Assembly (NCBI RefSeq): GCF_905475395.1 | Contig: NC_058342.1 | Span: forward strand, 15,162,640 to 15,226,639 | DNA: 64,000 bases | From: Chrysoperla carnea | Taxonomy: Eukaryota; Arthropoda; Insecta; Neuroptera; Chrysopidae | Reading direction: 5' to 3' | Shown: piece by piece, positions 32,159 to 43,540 of the stretch | Layout of the letters: every line of letters begins with the position of its first letter | Position numbering within the stretch: position 1 is the stretch's first letter | The notes under the pieces: model-generated | What the model saw: only the letters and a program-made list of their open reading frames with translations | Database searches by the model: none | What the model was told of the DNA's origin: nothing | Translations under genes and position numbers: made by a program

Positions 32159-33232
32159 AGATAAATAATATTAGATATCAGAACAAGATTATACATATTT
32201 TTTTGAATAATGCATGATGGGCAGTATCTTTCTGTCTATATGTAATGCACGCCACTGTCCATAGCAAACTTAATGCTGAAAAACTTCTACAAATATTTTT
32301 TTTTCGAATTTTGCTCGAATTTTTGACCTTTGACCGCATTGTGCGCCTTCACATTTATAACCGTATACAACCAACGGGTATTACACTTGCATTCCGCGCG
32401 GTTTATTGGGTAACCACGACCAATACCCAATAATTAATCTTGAAAAAAAAACGCATTTGTTGTATTAAGATACTGTGAATGGTTTACACCAAATTCTTTT
32501 AAGTTTGTGTTTATAATAAAATTTATTTAATAATATAAACTAAATTAAAAGACAAAACAAAATATTTTAGCAAAATTTGAAAACAAATATTTGAAGTTTA
32601 TTAAATGCCACTTTAATTTTATAATCAATCGTAAGTACAGTGAAAAACGTTTATAAGACAATGACAATATTTTGCCTCAATTTTGCAAAAGTATTTCCTT
32701 AAAATTTTAAACCAATTCGATAGCGAAACCATGTTTTTGTAACCTGTGGATTACTTTTCTCAGAGATGGTTGTACCGATTGTTCTGAAATTCAAACCACA
32801 ATATCTCCAGTATGGTCGAAGCTAATGTCGTTCCATCACTTTTCTTTCCACGTATGCTGCAAATTCTAAGTCGATTGACCGTCTCTAACTTGAGATAAAT
32901 TTAATTAAAGTTCGGATATTTAACAGAGAGAGTTCGTAGAGTGTAGGAGAGGTTGGGTTTTTAACAAGTTTTTTTATTTTAGAAAAAAAACTATATTTAA
33001 GATATTTTCAAAAATATAACTGATTATTCATGTATTTGTTCTGAATTAAAAAAAAAAAAAAAACACAAATATTCACCGTTTTATTTTTGAGATATAATTA
33101 CTCAAGGTTATTAAATGTTATTGTTGAACAGAAACAATTATATTTAGCGTATAAGTAGTTGAAGAGAGATGTCTATTATCATAAAAACTTTAATACGATA
33201 ATACAGATGATCGACTACGAGAATACCTCTCA
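32159..33232. other. No gene seen; one hairpin
   Basis: A 10-bp stem TTATTGGGTA...TACCCAATAA lies at about 32403-32433. The rest is AT-rich and unrecognised. Confidence 0.4.
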
Positions 33233-33829
33233 TTATACCATGTATATATGAAATATACATAGTATTATAAGTTTAGTCCCAAGTTTGTAACGCTTAAAAA
33301 TAATGATGCTAGGAAATAATTTTGTCATAGGTGTTCATAGAATCACCTAATTAGTCCATTTCCGGTTGTCCGTTCGTCCGTCTGTGGTCACGATAACTCA
33401 AAAACGAAAAAAGATATCGAGCTGAAAGCGTACTCAGGACGTAAAAAGTGAGGTCAAGTTCGTAAATGAGCATCATAGATCAATTGGGTCTTAGGACCCA
33501 TCTTATAAACCGTTAGAGATAGAACAAAAGTTTAAATGTAAAAAATGTTCCTTATCAAAAATTAAACAACTTTTGTTTGAAACATTTTTTCGTAAACATC
33601 ACTGTTTACCCGCGAGAGCGCCAATTAGGCGGAAATTTTATAATATGTGTACAAACTATACACTAAATGTCGGTCGGTAATGCAGAACACTATAAAGTCA
33701 TTTACATATGTACTATACTTGATTATCAGTTATGTATGTGTCACATGTTTGTATGTGTAATAAAGAAATCAACACTGACTATGCATGGTATTTCAACAAT
33801 TAACTCTGTCAATTGTTTGTTTTCACTTG
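33233..33829 (+). mobile_element. HN element copy 9
   Basis: Complete copy, TTATACCATGTATATATG to TTGTTTGTTTTCACTT, close to the longest form: TAAGTTTAGTCCCAAGTTTG, CCGTTCGTCCGTCTGTGG core, ACCCATCTTATAAACCGTTA, CATGGTATTTCAACAATTAA. Confidence 0.88.
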
Positions 33830-33884
33830 CTTGTATATTAAAGTTAAAAAGAATACTTTATTTGATTATGTATGTATACTCATG

Positions 33885-34471
33885 TCTCCGGGCTACAGAG
33901 ACCCCTAACGTGTGTAAGCAAAAAATAGTAAAATGTTACGAACAATTAATTGCTCTAAAAGCATGCTTAAAATCCGAAATTCAAAAAATGCATTCCATTA
34001 AGTAAGTCGTGGAATTTTTGCTGATAAAATTCAATAGCCATTCATCCGGTTTTCCGGAGGTAATAACACAGCATGCTTTCTATTCTTGACCCTTCCAAAT
34101 ACAACCGCAACAGCTGAAAGAAGTTTTTCAAAATTAAAACTAATAAAAAATTACGTGAGGACTACGATGGGACAGGAAAGGCTATCAGACTTGTCACTAT
34201 TGTCTATAGAGGCATAAATTGTAGAAAAACTGAAGTCATCTTCAGCTTTAATAAATCAATTTGCCGAAAAAAGATGAAAAAAAGTATATATTTAATTTGA
34301 ATTGTTTGGCTAGCTCAATTTCTAGGAGAAAGTGATAACTTATAATCAATAAATATTTAATTTAATTTAACGCAAGCATTTTTGTTTCATTTGTGAGAAA
34401 GCTTTATCCTTAATTTGGGCCAACCCAACTAATTTTGATACAGGGCCCCTCCAAGACGAGCTTCGCCACTG
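33885..34471 (+). pseudogene. hAT (ZMYM/Tip100-like) transposase 3' relic with right end
   Basis: The frame after a shift near 34080 reads LTLPNTTATAERSFSKLK, LIKNYVRTTMGQERLS, DLSLLSIEA, a stop at 34215-34217, then IVEKLKSSSALINQFAEKR and a stop. Just upstream, in another frame, SGFPEVI fits the residues that precede LTLP in this family. About 190 bp downstream, GGGCCCCTCCAAGACGAGCT TCGCCACTG ends at 34471; its complement CAGTGGCGAAGCTCG is a typical end for this hAT branch. The left end is missing, probably lost near the HN copy that stops at 33829. Inactive. Confidence 0.85.
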
Positions 34472-35080
34472 TATAGTACACAGCATTTTTACATTATTGC
34501 ACGGACACAACAGCCTTAACCTCTCCGAAGCTACATCAATCGTACATACAAGTAATTTGAATCATAAAACTTATAATACTCCAAGCATTTAGTTACGGCG
34601 TGTCGTTATAAATGATTTTGACTATAGTATAATTGTTAGCATATCATATTGCTTAGTTTACAAAATAATTAATCAAAATAGTATAAATTATTTACTTAAT
34701 TAATAATAACAAAGTACCTATTAAAACTATAATGTTAAATATTATTATTATTATTATTATTAGTATTCATTTCATTTACTATTTAATAACTTAATTAATT
34801 AATTGATTTGATTTACTAATATTATTAATTATTGATAAACATACATCTATTAAACATTATAAATATTTATTATTTATTAAATATGAAACACAATAACTTG
34901 TATTGTTTATTTTGTACTTCAATACTTACACTAATCTCTAAGTGTTAAATGAGTTCCAAAAATTATTTATTTAACTAACTCATGTTGTATTAATCATCAA
35001 TTATATTTTGAAAGTGTGATTGATTGAATTGATTTTAGAATTGAAATGGGGAAATGGATTTACGAAATTTTTTACCTCAA
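34472..35080. other. No gene seen; ATT microsatellite
   Basis: (ATT)n at about 34738-34764. Otherwise AT-rich. Confidence 0.45.
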
Positions 35081-36531
35081 ACATAGTTAGACGAATCAAT
35101 TTAGATAAAAAAAAGGCTAAAATGAAGAATTTTTATGTACCTCAACCAATCGGGCCAGTTTTTTTTAATCCATCTCGGGGCTGATTTTTGCAATTTTTAA
35201 AACCTTGAAAATATGCAACAAAATGGGCCAAAAACGCACAGAATTTCCGAATATAGTCCCATCTCTTGGGATAATTTCCCCCGCTGGTCCAAAATTTCAA
35301 CATTCTGTAAATATTCAATAAAATAGACAAAAAAAGTACACTCGGGGTTTTTTGGGGTCACTGATCACGATTCCGAGTTTAGAATGGGGATATACTCCCC
35401 CCTCCTGGGGTTATTTGCCACTCGCTGGTGCAACACAGAAATATTCTATAAATATTTAATAAAATATACCAAAAAAGTATACACGGGGGTTTTTGCGATT
35501 GCCGCTCACGATTCTGAAGGTAGAATGTGGATATACCCCCCTGCGGTAATTCGTACTCTCGCTCGTACAACACAGTAATGGGGATTAAAAATCGCATATT
35601 TTAAAATATACCCAAGTAGAGTATGAAATAAAAGAGCGTGACGTGTAAATTACAAAACTGTTACCCCGACGCAAGAGGATAGGTGAGGAGGGGTGGAAGT
35701 GGGGATGAACGATCGAATATTTTCAAATATATCTAGGTCAGCTATCAAATAAAAGGGCGTGATGTGTACATTAAAAAAATGTAAGTTAGATGAAGTTACA
35801 TGAAAATTAGTTCAGCCGTTTAAAAGTTTTTTAAACTCCCCTATTCGGGATTTATCAAATTTCATAAAATTTACTAAATGCTTCTCTTATATTTTCTTTG
35901 GCCATGAAGGGTCATCAGCGACTCCAAAAATCTCTGAGTTTACTTTTTGGGCCCATTTATTGAATTTTTATAGAATAGTGCAGTGTAGGGCCAACGAAGA
36001 GCGACTAATCCCAAGAGAGGGGAGTATAACCTTATACTAACTTCAAAATCGCCATCAGCGACTTTAAAACCCCGAGTATACTTTTTTGGTACATTTTGTT
36101 TAATATTTACAGAAAATTGCAGTGTTAGGCCATTGAAGGGTGAAAAATTCTAAGAGGGAGAGAGAATTATATCCCCATTCTTATTTCGAAATCGTGATCC
36201 GTGACCCTAAAAATTCTAGGGTATACTTATTTGATCCATTTTGTTGAATATTTACAGAATACTGCAATTTTGGAACAGCGAGGTGAATTACCCCAATAAA
36301 GGGCATTATATCGAAATTCTGATTTCAGAATACTGATCAGAGACCTCGAAAGCCCCCGATTATACGTTTCTGGCCCATATTGGCCCATAGCAAATACCAA
36401 AACTTTCTAGCGGCTAAAAGTTTGATGTTGATTTTGATATATGGATCTTCATGATCATTTAAAAAAAAAAAAGCCCGATAGGTTGAGGTACAAAAATATT
36501 CTCTATGAAATGCTAAAATGACCCGACTATG
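35081..36531. mobile_element. Foldback element H, copy 2 (longest)
   Basis: Ends ACATAGTTAGACGAATCAAT and CCCGACTATGT. Left arm (35081-35580) and right arm (35880-36531) hold tandem units: AAAAAGTACACTCGGGG, GGTCACTGATCACGATTCCG, TAGAATGGGGATATACTCCC, CTGTAAATATTCAATAAAAT, complemented on the right. The centre (35581-35870) has a separate pair of units (AAATAAAAGAGCGTGACGTG and AAATAAAAGGGCGTGATGTG). No transposase. Confidence 0.75.
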
Positions 36532-36642
36532 TTGAAGATGGTCGTTTTAGCATATTCGGTGGTTGTGGAATGTGGAATACCAACAATAATTCTCCCGAGG
36601 CAAATGTTTCTATTGGGCTAATTTGATGCCTCTTTTATTAAA

Positions 36643-36727
36643 AGTCATCCTTTTTCAAGGTCCGAAAAAATTGAAAGTCCGGTCTCAAGAAATTAGTTGG
36701 GCACCAAAGGGTTGAAATAAAGCGCTC
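36643..36727 (+). repeat. Direct repeat left of the Harbinger element
   Basis: AAAAGTCATCCTTTTTCAAG, GAAAGTCCGGTCTCAAGAAA, GGCACCAAAGGGTTGAA. The partner at 37768-37848 has AAAATCATCCTTTTCAAATG, GAAAGCCCGGATGTC, AGCACCAAAGAGTCGAA. Confidence 0.6.
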
Positions 36728-36811
36728 CAACTTATATTTTAATGAGCGGACTTTTCCTTTTCTCGAAAAGAATAATTTTAGTCAAAGTGATACCAAATGG
36801 CCCTCTAGTAA

Positions 36812-37688
36812 AGGCCCAATTCCACTGACACAATAGTGAACAACATGTGGGTCGATATTTGTTGCCAAGTGTTGTAGGCGTGCGACAATGTGACACAAGC
36901 ATGCGACTAAAGCGATTCTATCCAAGCAACTTTAGTTTGATACGGTACATCATGTCATTACAAAAAATCGCGGCAACTTGTTTATTTGGTAATCGCTTTG
37001 AATCGTAAAAGGAAAAGAATAACGCTACAATATTGTAGAAGAGATCTTCAAGTATGTCGATGATAAAGAAATTCAGTATAATTTGCACAACAAGTTCGTT
37101 GCTGACGATGATGCTTTATTTCGAAATTCCACACGTGTGAGTAAAGAAGATTATCAGTACTTATTAAAAAAATATGATACCAACTGAAATTTTTTGCACT
37201 CGCGATGAAATGCTAATCGAAAATTCTTAATTTTTTTACCTTCATCGCTGTACAATTTCTATTAAAATAAATTAACTATTAGTAAATAAATTTATTTTTT
37301 CCTCTATCACCGTACTATAATTATATTTACCCAATAACTGTTTGATCTTACCGTTTTATTTATTTTATCTTTGTTTTCGGCGATTTTATTATTCCATAAT
37401 TCGGGAGAATTAGGGTAATCATCTATAAAAGACGTGATTTTATCGCTTTTCTATTCCATGTTATATGCTACAAGCCACACCGCTCCGTTCACTGCTGGAT
37501 AGACGATGACAATGTTCGACACGTGAATTCATGTCGAGAGATGGCGTAATCGACAGGCAACAACGATCAACTTGTAGAATGAGACAAGGAGACATATTTT
37601 TTGTCGCTTTGTGTTCTTTATATTGAAAGACTGTGTAGAGCAATCGACAATGCCGCATACTACATGTTGCCTCAGTTGAATTGCACCT
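36812..37688 (+). mobile_element. PIF/Harbinger element, deleted, with TAA duplication
   Basis: 877 bp between TAA trinucleotides (36809-36811 and 37689-37691). Ends AGGCCCAATTCCACTGACAC and (complemented) AGGTGCAATTCAACTGAGGC. A 3-bp TWA duplication and this type of end define PIF/Harbinger. A short transposase-like N-terminal remnant is inside. Confidence 0.8.
37038..37187 (+). pseudogene. Harbinger transposase N-terminal remnant
   Basis: Fifty codons: EEIFKYVDDKEIQYNLHNKF, VADDDALFRNSTRVSKEDYQ, YLLKKYDTN, stop. FRNSTRVSKEDYQYLL fits the FR.FFRMS...F..LL segment upstream of the DDE domain in Harbinger (HARBI1-like) nucleases. The DDE domain and the Myb-like partner gene are absent, so only a deletion derivative remains. 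Confidence 0.65.
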
Positions 37689-37691
37689 TAA

Positions 37692-37866
37692 TATACTCCT
37701 TATTTATTGCTACTGGAATTTCTATCATCCGAAGATAAATATTACTAGAAGCTAATCTTGTGTGTCTCACTAAAAATCATCCTTTTCAAATGAGGATGAA
37801 AGCCCGGATGTCAAAAATAAGCTATAGCACCAAAGAGTCGAAGTTATTGTCCAAATTTAATTAAGT
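37692..37866 (+). repeat. Direct repeat right of the Harbinger element
   Basis: The segment at 37768-37848 is related to 36643-36727 in the same orientation. The two flank the Harbinger element and may be remnants of an older host repeat. Confidence 0.5.
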
Positions 37867-38189
37867 TCTTAATATATTGGATCGGTCAAGCAACTTCGTA
37901 ACAAAAACGTTTCGGGAAGTGGGTCGATGATTAAAGAAAAGGCACATGTTTTTGTGCGAAGACTCGGTATTCATAATTTTTATAGCAGCAATCATATTGA
38001 AAATGCGTTAGTTTATTTAATAATCGCACCTCTATAAATAAAAGTCTGACTTTTAACAATGAAACCCTTTGTAAATGAGACACATATTTATTTATACCTG
38101 CATATTTGAGTCACTGGGTAAGTGAAATATCTCTATAAGTGAGACAAATTTGCAGGTCCCTTGATGTCTCACTTAATCAGGTTACACTG
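37867..38189 (+). pseudogene. Tigger (pogo) element, 3' part with relic
   Basis: Starts inside the transposase (VKQLRNKNV region: GTCAAGCAACTTCGTAACAA) and continues through a broken RRLGIHNF region. It runs to the right end CTTGATGTCTCACTTAATCA GGTTACACTG, followed by TA. About 75% like the copies at 40530 and 52260 by eye. Confidence 0.75.
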
Positions 38190-38191
38190 TA

Positions 38192-38540
38192 TTTGTTAAT
38201 ATTTCTTTGATCGAAATAATAAATGTTATAATTAAACACGATAAGTTCAAAAATTTAAAAGACTTATAAGTCAAATACATTTGTAATCACCAGAAGAGTT
38301 AAATTAAAGTGTTAATGTTTTCCACACGTGGTAACACCATATGGAATGATATTTGAAAAAAACAGGTCGTTTAAAAGATTATAGTCACGGTATCACTTCG
38401 AAACCATTTAGAAACATTACATCACTGAACAGGCAGATTCAAGACTCGTATACGTAATATATGCCAGCAATTTATACTACAATGTTTATCTATGCTATAA
38501 ATATAAAAACTTTTACTTTTTATGTTTTCATTATTTTATT
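38192..38540. other. No gene seen
   Basis: AT-rich, no shared repeat recognised. Confidence 0.4.
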
Positions 38541-39117
38541 ATTTTTATACCATGTATATGAAATATACCAAGGTATACTAAGTTTAGTCCCAAGTTTGTA
38601 ACGCTTAAAAATATTGATGCTAAGAACATAATTTTGGTATATGTGTTCATAAAATCACCTAATTAGTTTATTTCCGGTTGTCTGTCTGTCTGTCATCTGT
38701 CGTCTGTCCGTCTGTCATCACGATTACTCAAAAACGAAAAGAAATACATACCAAGCTGAAATTTTTATAGCGTGCTTAGGACGTAAAAAGTGGGGTTGAG
38801 CTCGTAAACGAGCAACATAGGTCAATTGGGTCTTGGGTCCGTAGAACCCATTTTGTAAACCGTTAGAAATAGAACAAAAGTTTAAATGTTTAATAAAATG
38901 TTTCTTATAAAAAAATAAACAACTTTTGTTTGAAACATTTTTTCGTAAACATCCCTGTTTATCCGTGAGAGCGCAAATTATGCGCAAATTGTAGTATTAT
39001 ATGGGTATATCAGTTATGTGTGTGACATGTATGTATAAGTAATGTGACAGAGTAATTAACACTGTCTATACATAGTATTTCAACAATTAACACAGCCAAT
39101 TGTTTGTTTTCACTTGT
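38541..39117 (+). mobile_element. HN element copy 11, joined head to tail with copy 12
   Basis: Complete copy, TTTATACCATGTATATGAAA to GTTTGTTTTCACTTG. Core GTCTGTCTGTCTGTCATCTG. The next HN copy begins at once: CACTTGTTATACCTTGTATA. Confidence 0.9.
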
Positions 39118-40320
39118 TATACCTTGTATAAATGTAATATACATCAAGGTATACTAAGTTTAGTCCTAGGTTTGTAATACCTACTTAAAAATATTTGAGT
39201 TGCCACCTACTCGCCCGGCAGTGATGGGCTTAGAAGATTTTGCTCGGCGGCCGGGTTTTTGAAAATTTTGCCGGACCATCGCGTGGTCAGGGTCGAAAAA
39301 TTGCTGAATCGCCACTACAATGGACTTCAGCAACTAGAGTAGTGAGAATTGATTTTGTTCATGATTTTAGTGTTTACAAGATTTTTCAGCTTATTTTGTT
39401 GGTATCACGATAAGAAGTCAGTTGTAAAACTTTTATATTCATTCTATTTAAGTCACGTTCATGCAGAATTTGCATGTTTGTTCGTTTTGCTCGAGTCATA
39501 CTTGTATAAATTTTCATGTCTGTGATTAAGTGTTGATAGATACTTAAGTATTAATGCCAAAACAAACTGACTGATAGTTTTCGTACAAAATGATGGACAA
39601 AATGTACAAATTTCTAATATATTTATATTGCTTCCTAATAATATTTTAGATGTAGTTGAAATAAATTAAAGATGACGAAATTAGACTTTTTTGAATTTCT
39701 CGCTTCTCACTGCAATCTCCCCTCCCCAAACAACTTCACCCTCATAATGTGCCGGATGAGAGACCTGACTGAGGTGGTAACTCTAAGTATTCATAAAATC
39801 ACCTAATTAGTCCATTCCCGATTATCTGTCTGTTCGTCTGACGCCTGTCCGTCTGCCTCACAAGACGATAACTCAAAAACGAAAAAATATTTCAAGCTGA
39901 TTGGTGCTAATTGGTGATGAATTTTTACAGAGTGCTCAGGACGTAAAGTGAGGTCTAGTACGTAAATGAGCAACATAGGTCAATTGGGCCTTCTTGTAAA
40001 CCGTTAGAGATAGAACAAAAGTTTAAAAATACAAAATGTTTCTTATAAAAAATTAAACAACTTTTTTTTGAAACATTTCTTCGTAAACGTCACTGTTTAT
40101 TCTCGAGGTTCCAAACTATAAATGATAGAGAGTTGAAAATTTGCAAGTAGCTGCAACTAGTGGCCTTGTGAAACATTCTTATCGAAAGGCCGCCATAGTT
40201 GTGTTAGTTTTTTATACTCTTCTAATTTATAAAAAAATTATGCAAGCACTGATAATCAAGACTTTCTTTCTATAGATGGTATTTCAACAATTAACTCAGT
40301 CAATTTGTTTTTACTTGTTA
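39118..40320 (+). mobile_element. HN element copy 12, interrupted
   Basis: The 5' part at 39118-39187 (TTATACCTTGTATAAATG, AGGTATACTAAGTTTAGTCC) is followed by a foreign insert (39190-39785). The body at 39786-40320 has ATTCATAAAATCACCTAATT, GTCTGTTCGTCTGACGCCTG, AACAACTTTTTTTTGAAAC, the variant segment GAGAGTTGAAAATTTGCAAG, then CAACAATTAACTCAGTCAAT and TACTTG. It preserves the empty site used to place C1. Confidence 0.8.
39190..39785. mobile_element. Unclassified insert in HN copy 12
   Basis: Ends GAGTTGCCACCTACTCGCC and (complemented) GAGTTACCACCTCAGTCAGG, a 12-bp inverted repeat GAGTTRCCACCT. The first 120 bp is GC-rich (GCTCGGCGGCCGGGTTTTTG). Target duplication not clear. Could be a hAT-like MITE that has lost its first bases. 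Confidence 0.55.
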
Positions 40321-40529
40321 TAACCATATTTAAAGAGTTAGTTAGTGAGACTGACTAAGTAACAGACTCTACTCTACTCTGACATGAACATGATTGACTG
40401 ACTTTCTTGATAACAATTAATTGACAAACAATATTGAAATCAGCTTTCCATTAATCAATGCAAGTAATACCTAAGTGTTTGTTGCTGCAAACACGGTGTA
40501 CCTACATACTGTGATGTATCATCGACGTG

Positions 40530-41284
40530 TATAACTGGGCTTAGAGAAACCTCCATAACTGGAACTCATACTAACACTTTGGCACTGAATTGCCTCTGTT
40601 AATGGGACGAAGCAAATCTCTATATCTGGGATTTGAGCTTTCTATTTTATCGTCATAGTTACCTCTATAACTGAGACAGCGAGTGAATTTTATATACATT
40701 AACTTACTTATTCATATTTTACCCGCAAATTTCGCACTTAACTAATGAGCCTCAATGACCTTCAGTTTTAGCTTTGATTTATTATCATGCGTATGTTTCT
40801 TTGAAAAATGCCGAAACGAAGGCTCAAATCGTTATCAGTACGTGAAAAAATGAAGTTAATATCCATTTATGAAAGTGGGAAGCTACGCGATGAAGTCTGT
40901 ACCGAATTTAATGTGCCGAAATCTACCCTTTGAATAATAATTCAGAATAAAGATAAAATTCAGTCACAAAGTTCTGAAGGACAAAGAAAACTAAAACGTG
41001 TACGCTTATCAGAATATCCAGAACTTGAACAGTGTTTGCTAAAATGAGTCAAGCAACTTCGTAACAAAAACGTTCCGGTAAGTGGACCGATGATTAAAGA
41101 AACGGCCAAAGAATTAGCGCGAAGGCTCGGTATTCATAATTTTTGTAGCAGCAATGATATTGATAATACGTTATTTTATTTAATAATCGGAAATAACCTG
41201 TATTTTAACTTCTATTAATGGAACCCTCTGTAAATGACTGGCTACGTGGAATACCTTTTTGATGTCTTACTTAACCAGTAACTG
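40530..41284 (+). mobile_element. Tigger (pogo) element copy, deleted
   Basis: The right end TGATGTCTTACTTAACCAGT AACTG is followed by TA (41285-41286). Subterminal repeats (ACCTCTATAACTGAGACAGC, AATCTCTATATCTGGGATTT) occur at the left as in the copy at 52260. The left terminal bases are not clear. The transposase N-terminus lies inside. Confidence 0.78.
40808..41180 (+). pseudogene. Tigger transposase N-terminal relic (CENP-B-type DNA binding)
   Basis: From ATG at 40808: MPKRRLKSLSVREKMKLISI, YESGKLRDEVCTEFNVPKST, L, a stop at codon 42, IIIQNKDKIQSQSSEGQRK, LKRVRLSEYPELEQCLLK, a stop where tryptophan is expected, VKQLRNKNVPVSGPMIKE, TAKELARRLGIHNFCSSN. The first part is the CENP-B N-terminal helix-turn-helix and the second the Tc5-type HTH of pogo/Tigger transposases, which bind the terminal repeats. 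The DDE catalytic domain is deleted. Two stops make it inactive. Not a host CENP-B: no acidic C-terminus, and it lies between Tigger ends. Confidence 0.9.
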
Positions 41285-41299
41285 TATAAGTTGCGTAGG

Positions 41300-41903
41300 G
41301 ACAAATACGCATGCTCGTGAGATACAATCAACCCCGCCAAATTCAGATAAACGAACTTACAAGTGCCGGACGTATATGGGCTCATCGAATGTATTGGCCG
41401 AGATCCAGAGTTAACTCTCCTTATTTTCTAGTCTTGGTCAATATGTGTGCACAAATCTAGGTATGTCCAGTTGTGCATGGTTGATGGTGTAGTTTATAGA
41501 TTTTATAACAAAAGTAAGTCAATGTCAGGGATCTGTAATGTTTTTATGTTGCTAGTAATGCGTTTTATTTTTATTTATTTTTTTTTTACATACACATTTT
41601 TTAAATTCAAATTCAACACTCTTTTTTAATGTAAAACAAGAATATTTTATTTATAAAATGAGATATTCTACAAAATGTACACAAAATTTATGTATTATGT
41701 AATGTGTTGTTTTTAAAAGCGCCATCATTTCATAAGAAGATGTAGTATTATAGTTCTTCTATTAACCATCTGTCGAGTATCTTTTTTATTTAATATAATT
41801 TCACGTAAAGACACTGCTTTCAATTTTTCGATGGTTTCGAACAACTCTTAATATGACAAATTTCCAATTTCCTTGAATACCTATAAATAATCTTTGAACC
41901 TTC
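41300..41903. other. No gene seen
   Basis: Slightly less AT-rich at 41290-41420, otherwise unrecognised. Confidence 0.4.
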
Positions 41904-42488
41904 AAAGGACCTCGCACACTCGCCCAAATTATCTGTAATCCGCATTTCGGTCAAATTTTGGCAAATGATAGTTTAAGTCATTCTAAAGAAATGTCTCCAT
42001 GGTCACAATTCATGAAAATGACAGGATTTCATGTTATAGCTAAATTAAAGTTTGAAAATGTACTTATTTGTATAAAATATGCCTATGTGTGCATAGGCAA
42101 ATACATATACATATATGTATAACTGCATACGTGTGTTTTTTAATGTAAGGGTGTTGTTTTTTAATTCTTGCTTGTTTGAAGAATATGTTACGAAATTCAA
42201 AGAAGAAGCAGTGTTAAATGTTCAGTGGATCAGTAATATGAAGCGTTAAGATCAATATTTTCAGCTACATATATACGTACATGATTTTTGACAATTAAAT
42301 TACAATAATTTTTTTTATATAAATGAGTACATTTTCCAACTTTAATTTAGCGATAACTTGAAATCCTGCCATTTTCATGACTTGTGACAATGGGAACTTT
42401 TATTCAGGCTGACTTAAACTATCATTCCCCAAAATTTGAAAAAGTTTGACCGAAATGCAGATTACATATAATTTGAGCGATGTCCTTT
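41904..42488. mobile_element. Foldback MITE D, copy 2
   Basis: Opens AAAGGACCTCGCACACTCGC and closes ATTTGAGCGATGTCCTTTC. Arms as in D1 (CATTTCGGTCAAATTTTGG, AATGACAGGATTTCATGTTA). The centre (CAGTGTTAAATGTTCAGTGG, AGGGTGTTGTTTTTTAATTC) is inverted relative to D1. Confidence 0.85.
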
Positions 42489-43540
42489 CTCAACAAGAAA
42501 AATTCTTTTTCAACTAGCTTTTTAAAGTGTTTCTGCATAATTAATGATAAATCCCACAGAAAAAACAAAATAAAAGTAAAAAAAAAAGTATCGACTGAAA
42601 TCTTAGAAAACTCCAAAAAAAAATCATTCTTAACTAATCTACATAAATTACTACTTCTTAACTAATATACAAAAAGCTGAATAGCTTGATTGTTTGGTTG
42701 AACGATCTAATTTTTACAATAATTTTATTTTTTTAACTCGGCTGATTACGACGGCGAATTACAAAATTTACTTGACAACAATTAATAGTACTTGATTTAT
42801 GCTATAACAAAAAACAAATAATAAAGGAACTAAAGTTTTACCCAAAATTTTACCTTAATTTCTAATAGATGTACCTCCGCGAAAAATCATCGAAGTTGGA
42901 ACCTCAAAAGTTCATTCAACTTGTATTTTTTTAGTTTTGGAATCACTCGCTCAAAAGTTTTTATCACCCCTTGCCGCTTCGCAAGAAGAGTTGAAGGGAG
43001 GACAAATGTTATCACTAAATTTTATATAAAGCTTAGAAGCGTAGGAAAATTTCAAAAATTATTTTACAACAATTTTGTAAATACCACTCGAAAGCTTGTT
43101 TATCATTTTGGATTAGTTTGGACCAAGATATTCAACTATTTTCCAACTTACTTTTCAACTCTGTAAATTTTCCACTCCGCAAAGCTTTACTTTTTAAATC
43201 GACCAATTGCATTTCTAGAAATACGGTATCAACTCCAAATGGCTCAATGTAGGAATTTCGTTACTATTTGTGTTGAAGCTGGCTTTTAAAAGTTAAGGAT
43301 CATGGATACTCTTCTCTATATGAATGTAGACAGATTTTCTTTCTGGTTAATTAAATTATTAATTTTATTTGAAATGATTTTAAAATTAATATGTTATTAA
43401 AATTAATAATTATATATTATTTTTGATTTAGAATACAAAGCCAACATAATTTTCTTTATTTAAAAAAACAAAAAAAAAAAAAAAAAACATCAATTTTCGC
43501 TAAAAATTTAATTGCTTACATATGCTAAAAATATAAAGTA
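42489..43540. other. AT-rich, no gene seen
   Basis: Frames at 42422-42665 on both strands and 42921-43166 have no recognisable domain. Poly-A at about 43465-43487. Confidence 0.4.
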
